A stretch of 64,000 nt of DNA from DATEOR01 sp963841425 (GCA_963841425.1 CAWJCL010000001.1:620001-684000); one strand, 5' to 3'; positions 1-7,740 are shown, counted from the first letter of the stretch. Translations and numbers: made by a program. Notes: generated from the sequence alone by a model not told the origin.

Positions 1-502
1 CGGGGTCGCCCGCGAAAAGGGTGGTGCGCGGCTCGTTCTGGAGCGTCGTCAGATCCTGCACGGCGATCGTCTCGGCGATGACGGGCGCGACGCCGTCGAC
101 GAGCCCGGAGCCACGCGTCGAAGCGGCGATCTTCTCCGCGTAGCTCTCGGGGAAATAGCGTGTTCCCGTGGTGCCCTCGGAGCCGGCTGCAAGAGCGGTC
201 GTCACTCCTTTTGCCGCGACCACCTCATCGGCCTGCCCGAGGGCCGAAATGGCCGAGCTCCGGACGGTCCGCCCCATTGTGTCCCCTGTCGCCAGCGCCG
301 CAGCGATGATGGCGGTGCCGAGCATGGAGCCCACGACGATGAGCACGCTTCGCCCAGGTCGCCGCCGGATGTTGCGCACACCCATCCGGAAGAACACACG
401 GTTTCGCAACGCGAGCATGCCTACGACGGCGAACGCAGCCACGGTGAGCGCGGCGAGCACAACTGCGAGCTCGTCGACCGGGATGCCGAAGAGCTTGCTC
501 AT
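1..502 (-). CDS. ABC transporter permease, FtsX/MacB type (partial, C-terminus outside window)
   Basis: The ATG at 502 opens a frame that runs off the window, leaving 167 codons of the N-terminus. A first membrane helix (about residues 9-29) is followed by a basic stretch (RNRVFFRMGVRNIRRRPGRS), a second helix (about 50-70), then GDTMGRTVR and an extracytoplasmic region beginning ALGQADEVVAAKG. This order is typical of the N-terminal helix and periplasmic-like MacB_PCD region of FtsX-family permeases, which move lipoproteins, peptides or drugs rather than import solutes. It is the last visible gene of a minus-strand operon after the ABC ATPase (839-1582) and a small ABM-like protein (513-842), 10 nt downstream of the latter. 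The substrate cannot be told from sequence. Confidence 0.85.
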   Translation of the reverse strand, partial: MSKLFGIPVDELAVVLAALTVAAFAVVGMLALRNRVFFRMGVRNIRRRPGRSVLIVVGSMLGTAIIAAALATGDTMGRTVRSSAISALGQADEVVAAKGVTTALAAGSEGTTGTRYFPESYAEKIAASTRGSGLVDGVAPVIAETIAVQDLTTLQNEPRTTLFAGDP

Positions 503-512
503 GCCGCGGTTC

Positions 513-842
513 TCACCCCACCTGGACGGTCGGCGCCTCGGCGAGCACGACGTCGTATGACTCGCGCCCGGGCGGCGAGCGGTAGACGGTGGTGAACTTC
601 GCCACCTGCTCCGAGTAGAAGCTCCGCGCGCCGGCAAGGCCGGCGTCGGCTGCCTCGACGGTCGCCCAGAAGGTCACGACAAGTGCTTTTCCGTCGGGCG
701 ACAGGAGAACGTACGAGCCCTCATAGCCCGGCTGATCGTGCAAGGCCGGAAGGACGGACTCCCTGAAGACCTCGACGGCGTCTTCGACGCTTGTGCGCAC
801 CGTGTCGATGTCTGCCGTTGTCACACGCGCAATCACGATCAA
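513..842 (-). CDS. small dimeric alpha/beta-barrel (ABM-like) protein
   Basis: 109 residues, starting at TTG 842 (or GTG 836) and overlapping the stop of the upstream ABC ATPase by 4 nt, so translation is probably coupled. The pattern of a beta strand (MIVIARV), an amphipathic helix (TVRTSVEDAVEVFRESVLPAL), then PGYEGSYVLLSPDGKALVVTFWATVEAADAG matches antibiotic-biosynthesis-monooxygenase-like ferredoxin folds: the P-G-Y/F-x-G turn, the strand with G-K, and the W/T-A-A helix. No cofactor or catalytic residue can be named, since many members are small binding or dimerisation proteins without known enzyme activity. Its place between the ATPase and permease genes suggests a role tied to the exporter, but this is inference from position. 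Confidence 0.7.
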   Translation of the reverse strand: MIVIARVTTADIDTVRTSVEDAVEVFRESVLPALHDQPGYEGSYVLLSPDGKALVVTFWATVEAADAGLAGARSFYSEQVAKFTTVYRSPPGRESYDVVLAEAPTVQVG

Positions 843-1582
843 ACCACCTCCAGGTATTGCTCCTCGACGATCTGGCCGTCGACCATGCGTACGATGCGAT
901 CCGTCGCGCGGCCGACGGCGATGTCGTGGGTGACGATGAGAAAGGTCAGCCCCTTCTCCCGGTTGAGCCGGCGCATGAGCTCGACGATCTCCTCGGCGTT
1001 CTCGCTGTCGAGATCGCCCGTGGGCTCGTCCGCCCAGACGATCGCCGGGTCGTTGACCAGTGCGCGCGCGATCGTCACCCGTTGCCGCTGGCCTCCGGAG
1101 AGCTCGTCGGGAAGATGGTGCCCCCGGTCTCCGAGGCCGACGAGCTCGAGTGCAGCGAGAGCGCGTCTTCGCGCCTCCCCGGCACCGACCCGCGAGACGA
1201 GGAGCGGAAGCTCGACGTTCTCCACCGCGGTCAGCACAGGCATCAGGTTGTAGAACTGGAAGACGAAGCCCATCCGCCTCGCGCGGTAATCCGTGCGCTC
1301 GCGGTCGGACATCTCCCTCAGGGAAACGCCTTCGATGACCACGTCGCCCGAGTCGATCGCGTCGAGACCCGAGAGGCAGTTCAGGAGCGTCGTCTTTCCC
1401 GAGCCGCTCGGGCCCATGATCGCGACCATTTCGCCCTGGGGGACAGTGAAGGTGACGTCGCGGAGGGCGTGGACCTCGATCTTGCCGGTGTCGTAGGTCT
1501 TGTCCATACCCTGCGCTTCGATGATGAGCTGCTGGGCGACGACCGGTACCGGCGCAACTCGCTGCTCGACGTCCACTGCCAT
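839..1582 (-). CDS. ABC transporter ATP-binding protein (LolD/MacB-type)
   Basis: 247 residues from ATG 1582, chosen because AAAGGAG lies 5 nt upstream; an in-frame extension to 1711 has no such site. Walker A GPSGSGKT is at about 57-64, the Q-loop is in FVFQFYNLMP, the signature is LSGGQRQR, and Walker B plus D-loop are in WADEPTGDLDS; the switch His is in VTHD. The NLMP after the Q-loop and the short length place it with the MacB/LolD/FtsE ATPases that partner with FtsX-type permeases. It would energise the permease encoded from 502 downward. The three genes overlap or nearly touch, so they form one minus-strand operon. About 250 nt without a clear gene separate it from the divergent small ORF at 1836. 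Confidence 0.93.
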   Translation of the reverse strand: MAVDVEQRVAPVPVVAQQLIIEAQGMDKTYDTGKIEVHALRDVTFTVPQGEMVAIMGPSGSGKTTLLNCLSGLDAIDSGDVVIEGVSLREMSDRERTDYRARRMGFVFQFYNLMPVLTAVENVELPLLVSRVGAGEARRRALAALELVGLGDRGHHLPDELSGGQRQRVTIARALVNDPAIVWADEPTGDLDSENAEEIVELMRRLNREKGLTFLIVTHDIAVGRATDRIVRMVDGQIVEEQYLEVV

Positions 1583-1835
1583 GCCGACTCCTTTCTTCGC
1601 TACTGAGGTTGGCAGTGCGCGCCCGTTTCGAGCATCAGCGAGTCCCTTGATTCTCGTTCGGGAAACTACGGAAGTGGCCTCGGTTTCGGCGGCTTGCGCG
1701 GCGGCTGACATCGCTTACAGGAGGACGCACCGCCGCAATCCAGGCTCGTAGCCAGCCCGGTCAATCGGCCCCCGCGTTCAGCCGATTCTACGCCGAGAAG
1801 GCAGACTGTCTGGCGAACGCCAAGGAGAGGACCGC

Positions 1836-2054
1836 GTGGCCAGGGTGGAAATCGGAGGTAGGCGAGAAGGCCAGGAGGTATGGGCGAGGTGGATAGACGG
1901 GCGCGTCCAGGGCGACAGAGAATTCCTCAAGACCGCCGGCCTCGACCCAGGGACACGGTTTGAGGATCCGCATGCGTTCGTGGAGCTCATCGAGAAGCTT
2001 CTCGACAAAGGATCGTCATCGGTCGTGCGCGACATCCCCGAGGGGCAAGCCTGA
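1836..2054 (+). CDS. small hypothetical protein (72 aa)
   Basis: GTG start at 1836 with AAGGAG (1822-1827) 8 nt upstream, a good ribosome-binding site that favours a real gene. The product is hydrophilic with no membrane segment. The N-terminus MARVEIGGRREGQEVWARWIDGRVQGD looks like a beta-rich segment, followed by a helical tail (AFVELIEKLLDKG). I do not recognise the family. It stands alone between the divergent ABC operon and a decayed stretch. Confidence 0.5.
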   Translation: MARVEIGGRREGQEVWARWIDGRVQGDREFLKTAGLDPGTRFEDPHAFVELIEKLLDKGSSSVVRDIPEGQA

Positions 2055-2100
2055 CGGGCAGCCGTGAGCCGGACGGCGTTCACCAAAGCGGCTCTCGCTC

Positions 2101-2250
2101 CTAGATCGCGGGGACGAGCACCCGGCGCGCACGGAGCGTGAGAATGAGCGAGGCGCTCAGTCCCAGAGCTGCCGTGTGAGCGCCGCGCTGGTCAACAGGA
2201 GCCCGAACGCAAGCGAGAAGTCGAGCGCGACAGCAGACTTTGCGTAACTA
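2101..2250 (-). pseudogene. possible remnant of a membrane protein C-terminus
   Basis: The 398-base stretch 2055-2452 has no intact gene. On the minus strand, about 2240 to 2165 reads SAVALDFSLAFGLLLTSAAL before a stop; a one-base shift lets it continue as AALGLSASLILTLRARRVLVPAI to a TAG at 2101. Both segments look like membrane helices, with a basic tail. This may be a relic of a membrane gene, but no family is recognised and chance cannot be excluded. The rest of the stretch shows nothing. Confidence 0.3.
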
Positions 2251-2452
2251 CTGGCCCTGCAGGCGAATCTGTTCGCCTAAAGCTCCTCGCCTCGCGCGCC
2301 ACAGCGCGTCGGTGTTCTTATGCGGGCTTTGGGCCGGATTCTGAGAGCAGAGCCAGTGAGACCACTGTAGCTATTGTCCACCTCAATCGCCGGGCTCGCA
2401 GCGAGGTGGACCCCAGGCGGGTAGCGTGCAAAGGCAAGCGAGCAGGGAGGTC

Positions 2453-3295
2453 ATGGTGGAGGGTGCCGCAACCCGCAGTCCACTGATGCTGATTCACGGC
2501 GCCTGGCTCTCGTCGCGGAGCTGGGACCCGTTCGCCGAGTACTTCCGCGACCGGGGCTACGACGTCTCCGCCCCCGAATGGCCGCGCAAGCAGGGAGACG
2601 TCCAAGAGCTGCGCGAGGCGACGGACGCGATCGAGGGGCTCGGCCTGGCCGAGATCGTCGACCACTACGAGGCGCAGATCAGGGCGCTCGAGCACGAGCC
2701 GATCTTGATCGGCCACTCGTTCGGCGGCCTGATCGTCGAGCTCCTGCTCGACCGTGGGCTCGCCCGGGGAGGCGTGGCGATGAGTCCGGCGCCGCCGAAA
2801 GGGATCCTCGTCCTGCCCTTCTCGTCGCTCAAGGTCGCCTCGTCGGCGCTGGCGCACCCTTCTCGCTGGCACGGCGTGGTGCCGCTTACTCTCGAGGAGT
2901 TCACCTACGGCTTCGTGAACACGTTCACGCCGGAGGAGGCGGAGGCCGCGTATGAGAAGTACTACGTTCCGGAGACCGGTCAGATCTTCTACGAGGCGGG
3001 TTTCGCGAACTTCCATCTGCACCCGCCCACGGAGCTGGATTTCAAGTACGAGGAGCGGGCACCGCTACTGATCATCGGCGCCGACCAGGATCACACGGTC
3101 CCCGCCTCGGTCGCGAAGAAGCAGTACAAGAAGTACGAGAAGTCTCCGGCGCAGACCGACTACCTCGAGTTCGCGGGCCGGCCTCACTTGATGATGGCCG
3201 CCGAGAAATGGGCCGAGATCGCAGGCGCGATCGAAGGCTGGATCGCCGGCGTGCCCGAGAAAATGGGTGTCGCGGCGGGGAAGGCGTCGGCCTAG
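2453..3295 (+). CDS. alpha/beta-hydrolase fold protein
   Basis: 280 residues from ATG 2453 (GTG 2456 is equally possible; GGGAGG lies just upstream). The oxyanion region is HGAWLSSRSWDPF, the nucleophile elbow is GHSFGG, the acid is probably in GADQDHTVP and the histidine in RPHLMM, giving a complete Ser-Asp-His triad. The gene resembles uncharacterised actinobacterial hydrolases of esterase/haloperoxidase type; the substrate is unknown. There is no signal peptide, so it is cytoplasmic. The C-terminal 20 residues are Ala/Gly-rich. It is monocistronic as far as visible, followed after 20 nt by the 3' end of a decayed CBS gene on the other strand. Confidence 0.88.
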   Translation: MVEGAATRSPLMLIHGAWLSSRSWDPFAEYFRDRGYDVSAPEWPRKQGDVQELREATDAIEGLGLAEIVDHYEAQIRALEHEPILIGHSFGGLIVELLLDRGLARGGVAMSPAPPKGILVLPFSSLKVASSALAHPSRWHGVVPLTLEEFTYGFVNTFTPEEAEAAYEKYYVPETGQIFYEAGFANFHLHPPTELDFKYEERAPLLIIGADQDHTVPASVAKKQYKKYEKSPAQTDYLEFAGRPHLMMAAEKWAEIAGAIEGWIAGVPEKMGVAAGKASA

Positions 3296-3315
3296 CCGCT
3301 CGGAAGAGCCAGACG

Positions 3316-3515
3316 CTACCTGCGCTCTCCCTCGGAGGGCTCTGAGGTCGCCTCGACGAGCTCACCGGTCCTTTTCTCCTTCTCGCTCAGGGCGACGTCG
3401 GCTTGCGCAACGATGCCCACGAGCCTGCCGTTCTCGACAACCGGAGAGTAGACATCCCCGACCGGCGTCATCGCAGGGTCTGCGGCGTCGGCGACCACTC
3501 TCGTGGAGCGAGCCG
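3316..3515 (-). pseudogene. CBS-domain protein relic with internal deletion
   Basis: Read on the minus strand the frame gives RVVADAADPAMTPVGDVYSP joined directly to VVENGRLVGIVAQADVALSE and the tail EKEKRTGELVEATSEPSEGERR. In paired-CBS proteins the first piece ends CBS1 and opens CBS2, while the second ends CBS2; about 30 residues that normally lie between (the start of CBS2, with its sheet and helix) are missing. The N-terminal CBS1 is also gone. The relic therefore cannot form a Bateman module. Intact relatives bind adenine nucleotides. Confidence 0.65.
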
Positions 3516-3624
3516 ATGTGCTTGGTCCCGTTGCCCCCAGATCGCGTCGCATCAACCGGTCGTGGCGTGCGCATCGGAGTCGAGTACGCTGACCCTTGTC
3601 TCTTGATCGAAAGATGAACCGCGC

Positions 3625-4542
3625 ATGAACAAGCCGCGCATCTTCCTCGGGTCGTCGGGCAAGCAGGCCAAACTGCTCAAGGCGATCACGCGCGGGCTCG
3701 AGGACGTCGCCGACGTCGAGCCCTGGACGACGACGTTCAACCCGGGGCGGTCCACGCTCGACCGCCTCGTCGAGCTCTGCCAGGAGGTCGATTTCGCCGC
3801 GTTCGTGTTCGCCCAGGACGACTGGACCACGACGGATGCCTCCCAGTCCGGCCAGGCGTCGCCGCGCGACAACGTGGTGTTCGAGGCCGGGCTGTTCGGC
3901 GGCGCGCTGGGTATCCGGCGCACATTCATCCTCCACGCCCACGATTCCAAGCTGCCGAGCGACCTGCTCGGGCTGACCTCGGTCCGCTACGACCCGGACG
4001 CGAACGCCGGGGAGGTTCGCGCGATCAACCAGAAACTCCGCAAGGCGATCGAGACCGAAGGTCGCCGTGGCGCGGTCGAGGGGCTGTGGTGGCAGCTCTC
4101 GCTGACGATGCGGAGCGAGGAAGAACCGTCGGCGGTGAGCCTCCTGCGCATCTCGCGGGACCGCGACGGTGGCCTGACCGTGAACGGCCGGGCCTGGCAA
4201 GAGGACGGCACCCTGTCGGCCCGCTACTGGAGCGAGGCTGCGAAGGAGCGCAGGGATCCAGCCGGCATCCTTTACTTCTGGAGGGGTGAGCGCCCTCGAC
4301 ATCCGAATGCTCCGGAGCTCGAGGGCACCGGCGAGATCAGGGTGGAGACCGCCGACCGCGCCACCGGGTACTGGACGACACGGTCGGATCGCGACCCAGC
4401 GCTGAATGCCCGAACCGCCGGCGTCTACCTTCGAGCCGACCCCTCAGACCTCCAGGTGCTCGACGGCGGGAGCGAGGAAGAGCGGGCCGAGCTCATCACG
4501 CAGCGCCTTAGGGAATGGAAGTCGGCCGCGAACGCATTGTGA
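3625..4542 (+). CDS. TIR-domain (Cap12/PF10137-type) protein with unknown C-terminal domain
   Basis: 305 residues. Residues 1-125 match the nucleotide-binding TIR family used by bacterial TIR-STING and related anti-phage effectors: IFLGSSGKQ (first strand and loop), VEPWTTTFNPGRSTLDRL, FAAFVFAQDDW, then RDNVVFEAGLFGGALGIRR and LPSDLLGLTSVRYD. In characterised members the Glu of the DNVxFE motif (here E87) is the NAD+-cleaving residue. The C-terminal half (about 170-305) looks beta-rich (LLRISRDRDGGLTVNGRAW; GTGEIRVETADRATGYW) and is not a domain I recognise; it could be the sensor that triggers the TIR. No cyclase (CD-NTase or Pycsar) gene is adjacent. The next gene (4630) runs in the same direction. 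Probable role: cytoplasmic NADase of a defence system, inferred from family. Confidence 0.8.
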   Translation: MNKPRIFLGSSGKQAKLLKAITRGLEDVADVEPWTTTFNPGRSTLDRLVELCQEVDFAAFVFAQDDWTTTDASQSGQASPRDNVVFEAGLFGGALGIRRTFILHAHDSKLPSDLLGLTSVRYDPDANAGEVRAINQKLRKAIETEGRRGAVEGLWWQLSLTMRSEEEPSAVSLLRISRDRDGGLTVNGRAWQEDGTLSARYWSEAAKERRDPAGILYFWRGERPRHPNAPELEGTGEIRVETADRATGYWTTRSDRDPALNARTAGVYLRADPSDLQVLDGGSEEERAELITQRLREWKSAANAL

Positions 4543-4629
4543 GCATCCGGGTGGGTGGCGCTTTCCGGCGGGAGCGCCTGTCGAAAGGAGTTGCTGCCAC
4601 GCGAACGCCGCCCGGCGAAGATATCCGGA

Positions 4630-5223
4630 ATGCGCGAAGAGCCTGAGGGTGCTATCGACCTGTACTGGTTGCCTCTCGGCGCCGGGGGGCATTCCGTTCG
4701 CCTGAATGGAAAGGTGTTCGAAGCGATCGCCGCGCGAGTCGCCCACCGCGGCCGGTGCGACCTCTACCACTCGGCGCTGATCGTCCACGTGCCCGAAGGC
4801 CGCTTCGTGATCGAGCAGGCTCCGGTCAGGAAGAACGGGAAAGCGCGGGGCGTCGTCGCCCAAGGGCCCGTGGGCAGCCGTGCCGCTGGCCGATTTCGCC
4901 TCTTCCGCTATGAAGTGCGTCGCTGGCGCGACGGTGTCATCCCGGACGTCGAGGAAGCCGTCGAGAGCCCAAGGCGAATTTCCGAGGACGTAGACGTCGC
5001 TTGGCACGTGCTCGCTCTGGTTCCAGGCGTCCCGAGGGTCGTGTGGGGCCGCGATGAACTGGGCGCGGGCGAGATGTGGAACTCCAACTCGCTCATTTCG
5101 TGGGTGCTCGTCCGCAGCGGCATCGACGCAGAGGCGATCCAGATGCCAGCTCAGGGGCGGGCGCCCGGATGGCACTCGGGAATCGTCGTGGCGCGACGCC
5201 AACAAGCCCTTCAACTCACGTAG
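4630..5223 (+). CDS. conserved hypothetical protein
   Basis: 197 residues from ATG 4630; the frame stays open to an upstream GTG at 4555, but the extension is low-complexity and basic. Visible features are VRLNGKVFEAIAARVAHRGRCDLYHSALIV, a strand RFVIEQAP, the segment FRLFRYEVRRWRDG followed by IPDVEEAV, and MWNSNSLISWVLVRSG near the end. The early His in YHSALIV and the later NSNS-helix are spaced like the His and Cys blocks of permuted papain-like (NlpC/P60-LRAT) folds, but the expected Cys is replaced by Asn/Ser. Function is therefore unknown and enzymatic activity doubtful. It lies 87 nt after the TIR gene and may share its transcript. Confidence 0.6.
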   Translation: MREEPEGAIDLYWLPLGAGGHSVRLNGKVFEAIAARVAHRGRCDLYHSALIVHVPEGRFVIEQAPVRKNGKARGVVAQGPVGSRAAGRFRLFRYEVRRWRDGVIPDVEEAVESPRRISEDVDVAWHVLALVPGVPRVVWGRDELGAGEMWNSNSLISWVLVRSGIDAEAIQMPAQGRAPGWHSGIVVARRQQALQLT

Positions 5224-5267
5224 GCACGGGAAAGGCGGAGGTCGGAAGTTGTAAAGAATCTGGATGT

Positions 5268-5295
5268 TTCGGTACATGGACCGGGGCGTACCGAA
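5268..5295. promoter_or_regulatory. operator-like inverted repeat upstream of MFS gene
   Basis: TTCGGTAC (5268-5275) and GTACCGAA (5288-5295) form a perfect 8-bp inverted repeat with a 12-bp spacer, 31 bp before the efflux-pump start. TetR- or MarR-type regulators of DHA2 pumps bind such palindromes. No regulator gene is next to it, so the binding protein is unknown. Confidence 0.5.
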
Positions 5296-5325
5296 TGGGC
5301 GAGTGGATACGGTGGAGGCGTGCCC

Positions 5326-6765
5326 GTGAAAGGCCGCAGCCGCTGGCTCGCCCTTTACGTGCTTTGTCTCGGCGACATCATGATCGTCCTCGACAGCACG
5401 ATCGTGAACGTCGCCTTGCCGTCGATTCGCGACGATCTCGGCTTCTCTCAGACCTCCCTGGCATGGGTCGTGAACGCGTACTTGCTCACGTTCGGCGGCT
5501 TCTTGCTTCTGGGTGGCCGTCTCGGTGACCTCTACGGGCACCGGCGCCTCTTCCTCATCGGCATCACGATCTTCACGACGGCCTCGCTCGCGTGCGGACT
5601 CGCCACCTCCCAGACGTTCCTCATCACGGCTCGCGCAGTCCAGGGTTTCGGCGGCGCGATCGTCTCGGTGGTCGTCCTCTCGCTGATCATGATCATGTTC
5701 ACCGAGCCGGCCGAACGGGCGAAAGCCATGGGCGTCGTCGGCTTCGTGTTGTCGGGAGGCGGGACTGCCGGTGTGCTTCTCGGCGGGATCCTCACGGACC
5801 TTCTGAGCTGGCACTGGATCTTCCTCGTCAACATCCCGGTCGGCATCGCGGTCTTCGTGCTCTCCATCTACCTCTGTCCGACCGTGCAGGCACCGGCCGG
5901 GGAACGGCGGCTCGACATAGGCGGCGCCATCACTGTGACTTCGGCGCTGATGCTCGCCGTCTACGCCATCGTGAAGGGCAACGAGGTCGGCTGGACCTCC
6001 GCGCGAACCCTCGGCTTCCTGGGCGCGTCCTTCGCCCTGTTCGTGGTCTTCGTCGTGATCGAGGCGCGCCATCCTGCGCCGCTCATGCCGCTCGGCCTGT
6101 TTCGGCACCGGAACCTCTCCGTTGCCAACGTCGTCGGGGTCCTGATGGCGGCCGCGATGTTCGCGATGTTCTTCTTCTCGGCGCTCTATCTGCAGCTCGT
6201 GCTCGATTACAGCCCGCTCGAGGTCGGGCTCGCCTTCCTGCCCTCGACGCTGGTCTGGGGGCTCTCGTCGCTGTTCCTCTCCGATCGCCTCGTCATGAAG
6301 TTCGGCATCAAACCGCCGCTGATCGGCGGCCTCGGCTTTTTCATCGTCGGCCTGCTCCTCTTCGCCCGCGCGCCCGTGGACGGGAGCTTCACCATGGATG
6401 TTCTTCTGCCGATGCTGTTCTTCGGCCTCGGCGGCGGCATCACGTTCAACCCGCTCCTGCTGGCGGCCATGGGTGACGTCGAACCACAGGACTCCGGTCT
6501 GGCCTCGGGAGTCGTGAACACCGCGTTCATGATGGGCGGTGCGCTCGGCCTCGCCGTGCTCGCGGCGATCGCGACGTCTCGCACGGACAACCTGCTCGCC
6601 TCGGGTCACTCTCAGGCCGAAGCGCTCACCGGTGGCTACCACGCGGCGTTCGTGGTCGGCGCCCTCTTTGCCGCAGTCGGAGGCGTGCTCACGGCCGCGC
6701 TGCTCCGCCCGGTCTCGGCACCCGGACATGCAATGGCAGAGCCTGCTACTGCTCAGGCAGAGTAG
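5326..6765 (+). CDS. MFS transporter, DHA2 (14-helix EmrB/QacA) family
   Basis: 479 residues from GTG 5326 (GGAGG at 5314-5318 is 7 nt upstream; GTG 5320 is the alternative). The first helix carries the DHA signature LDSTIVNVALPSI (motif D1), then WVVNAYLLTFGG, motif A GGRLGDLYGHRR, motif B in RAVQGFGGAIVS and motif C-like GGGTAGVLLGGILTDLLSWHWIFLVNIPVG. About 14 hydrophobic segments are visible. It is an inner-membrane proton-driven drug or metabolite exporter; the substrate is not predictable. A perfect 8-bp palindrome just upstream suggests repressor control. Confidence 0.93.
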   Translation: MKGRSRWLALYVLCLGDIMIVLDSTIVNVALPSIRDDLGFSQTSLAWVVNAYLLTFGGFLLLGGRLGDLYGHRRLFLIGITIFTTASLACGLATSQTFLITARAVQGFGGAIVSVVVLSLIMIMFTEPAERAKAMGVVGFVLSGGGTAGVLLGGILTDLLSWHWIFLVNIPVGIAVFVLSIYLCPTVQAPAGERRLDIGGAITVTSALMLAVYAIVKGNEVGWTSARTLGFLGASFALFVVFVVIEARHPAPLMPLGLFRHRNLSVANVVGVLMAAAMFAMFFFSALYLQLVLDYSPLEVGLAFLPSTLVWGLSSLFLSDRLVMKFGIKPPLIGGLGFFIVGLLLFARAPVDGSFTMDVLLPMLFFGLGGGITFNPLLLAAMGDVEPQDSGLASGVVNTAFMMGGALGLAVLAAIATSRTDNLLASGHSQAEALTGGYHAAFVVGALFAAVGGVLTAALLRPVSAPGHAMAEPATAQAE

Positions 6766-6853
6766 GCGCGCTCGGCCGTCACCGTGCCGCCGCGCGCCCC
6801 GGCGCATTCCGCCAGTCTCTGGCCCACATAGCCTGAGGAGAAGACCAAGACGC

Positions 6854-6900
6854 AATTTCCAGACGGTGAAGTTGAAGTACGTGAAGGCGCACTGGAAATT
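6854..6900 (+). repeat. 9-bp perfect inverted repeat in leader of 6930 gene
   Basis: AATTTCCAG (6854-6862) and CTGGAAATT (6892-6900) are perfect inverted arms separated by 29 nt, about 30 nt before the next gene. It may be an mRNA leader structure or a regulator site; nothing else supports either reading. Confidence 0.35.
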
Positions 6901-6929
6901 CGGCACGAAACTCGGCACCTGCTACCTGT

Positions 6930-7553
6930 GTGGCAACGACAACCTTGTCACAGAATCCCATCGCATCTACGCGGGCGCCTAGCGCGTCACGCAGCAGGAG
7001 CAGGCGGATCATCCCCCTGCTCCTGCTGTCCGCACTCGTGCTCGGGCTGGGGGCGTTTTTCCTCGTGCGCTTCGTCGGCGGCGGCGGTCTGCACAACGGT
7101 GGCCCGCTGGCTCCGCGAGCGGGCTACACCGATGCCGTCGCAGTCCCGGTCGACGTCAAGACTCCTTACTCGTGGGGACTCATCTACCTCGACAACCGGG
7201 GTAACGACGACACCGCGCACGTCGTCGCGTTCGATCTCGGCCAGGTTCCGCCTGGGCTGCGCGTGCTCGGGTCGTACGCGCAAGATCCGTTCGGCCACAG
7301 CATCGGTGTCCTCCCGGGTTATGACCCGAGCAACGGCCCGCCGGTCGAGGGTCTCGACATTCCTGCCCACGGCATCTACGAGGTGATCGTCGGACTGAGT
7401 GCGACGACACAAGGGCGACATCTGATCCCGGACGTGCGTGTGCGCTACACGAGTGGAGGAACGAGGTACGAGGCGACGTTTGACCAGGCCATCGTGCTCT
7501 GTGCGCCGAAGGCGGAGTACATGAAGAAGGGCTGTCCGTCGCCCCTCGATTGA
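6930..7553 (+). CDS. membrane-anchored extracytoplasmic protein, unknown family
   Basis: 207 residues from GTG 6930. An Arg/Ser-rich N-terminus (ASTRAPSASRSRSRR) precedes one helix, IIPLLLLSALVLGLGAFFLV, then an extracellular domain with strands such as VAVPVDVKTPYSWGLIYLDN, TAHVVAFDLGQVPPGLRVLG and GIYEVIVGLSATTQGRHLIPDVRVRYTSGG. The latter part reads like an immunoglobulin-like beta sandwich (regular hydrophobic alternation and a terminal strand YEATFDQAIVLC). Two Cys near the C-terminus could form a disulfide. I do not recognise the family. Before element insertion this gene would have been next to the tRNA-Val gene, as its terminator (7606-7630) still lies downstream. Confidence 0.65.
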   Translation: MATTTLSQNPIASTRAPSASRSRSRRIIPLLLLSALVLGLGAFFLVRFVGGGGLHNGGPLAPRAGYTDAVAVPVDVKTPYSWGLIYLDNRGNDDTAHVVAFDLGQVPPGLRVLGSYAQDPFGHSIGVLPGYDPSNGPPVEGLDIPAHGIYEVIVGLSATTQGRHLIPDVRVRYTSGGTRYEATFDQAIVLCAPKAEYMKKGCPSPLD

Positions 7554-7605
7554 GTAGCGGTGACGGTTCGAGCGCCGACCTCCACTCATTCGTGCGTGTC
7601 CATAG

Positions 7606-7630
7606 AAAAGCCCCGGTTTCCGGGGCTTTC
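7606..7630 (-). terminator. rho-independent terminator, probably the original tRNA-Val terminator
   Basis: AAAGCCCCGG (7607-7616), loop TTT, CCGGGGCTTT (7620-7629): a perfect 10-bp stem with T-rich flanks in both directions. It lies 6 bp outside the tRNA fragment at 7636, so it most likely terminated tRNA-Val before the element separated them. It can also end the gene at 6930-7553. Confidence 0.8.
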
Positions 7631-7635
7631 TGTGA

Positions 7636-7686
7636 TGGGCGGTACTGGGCTCGAACCAGTGACCCCCAGCTTGTCGAGCTGGTGCT
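7636..7686 (-). repeat. attachment site, tRNA-less end (3' fragment of tRNA-Val)
   Basis: 51 bp identical to 16448-16498, covering the tRNA 3' part from the anticodon arm through the discriminator. After GGTGCT it diverges from tRNA sequence. It is the displaced copy made on integration. Confidence 0.92.
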
Positions 7687-7716
7687 AACTAGGCGTTTTG
7701 CAGGGACTTCTTCGGG

Positions 7717-7740
7717 TGTGGGGAAGGATTTGGGGAAGTC
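7717..7740 (+). repeat. integrase arm-type repeats, left end
   Basis: TGTGGGGAAG (7717-7726) and TTGGGGAAGTC (7730-7740) are near-direct repeats with about 12-bp period, 31 bp inside the left attachment core. The same motif is paired at 16319-16342, as expected for arm sites bound by the integrase N-terminal domain. GGGCGG follows in both places. Confidence 0.6.

Noticed and set aside
4444..6918. 824-codon minus-strand frame across the TIR, 4630 and MFS genes
   Set aside because: Mirror of three recognised plus-strand genes, with a His/Asp/Glu/Arg composition typical of antisense frames.
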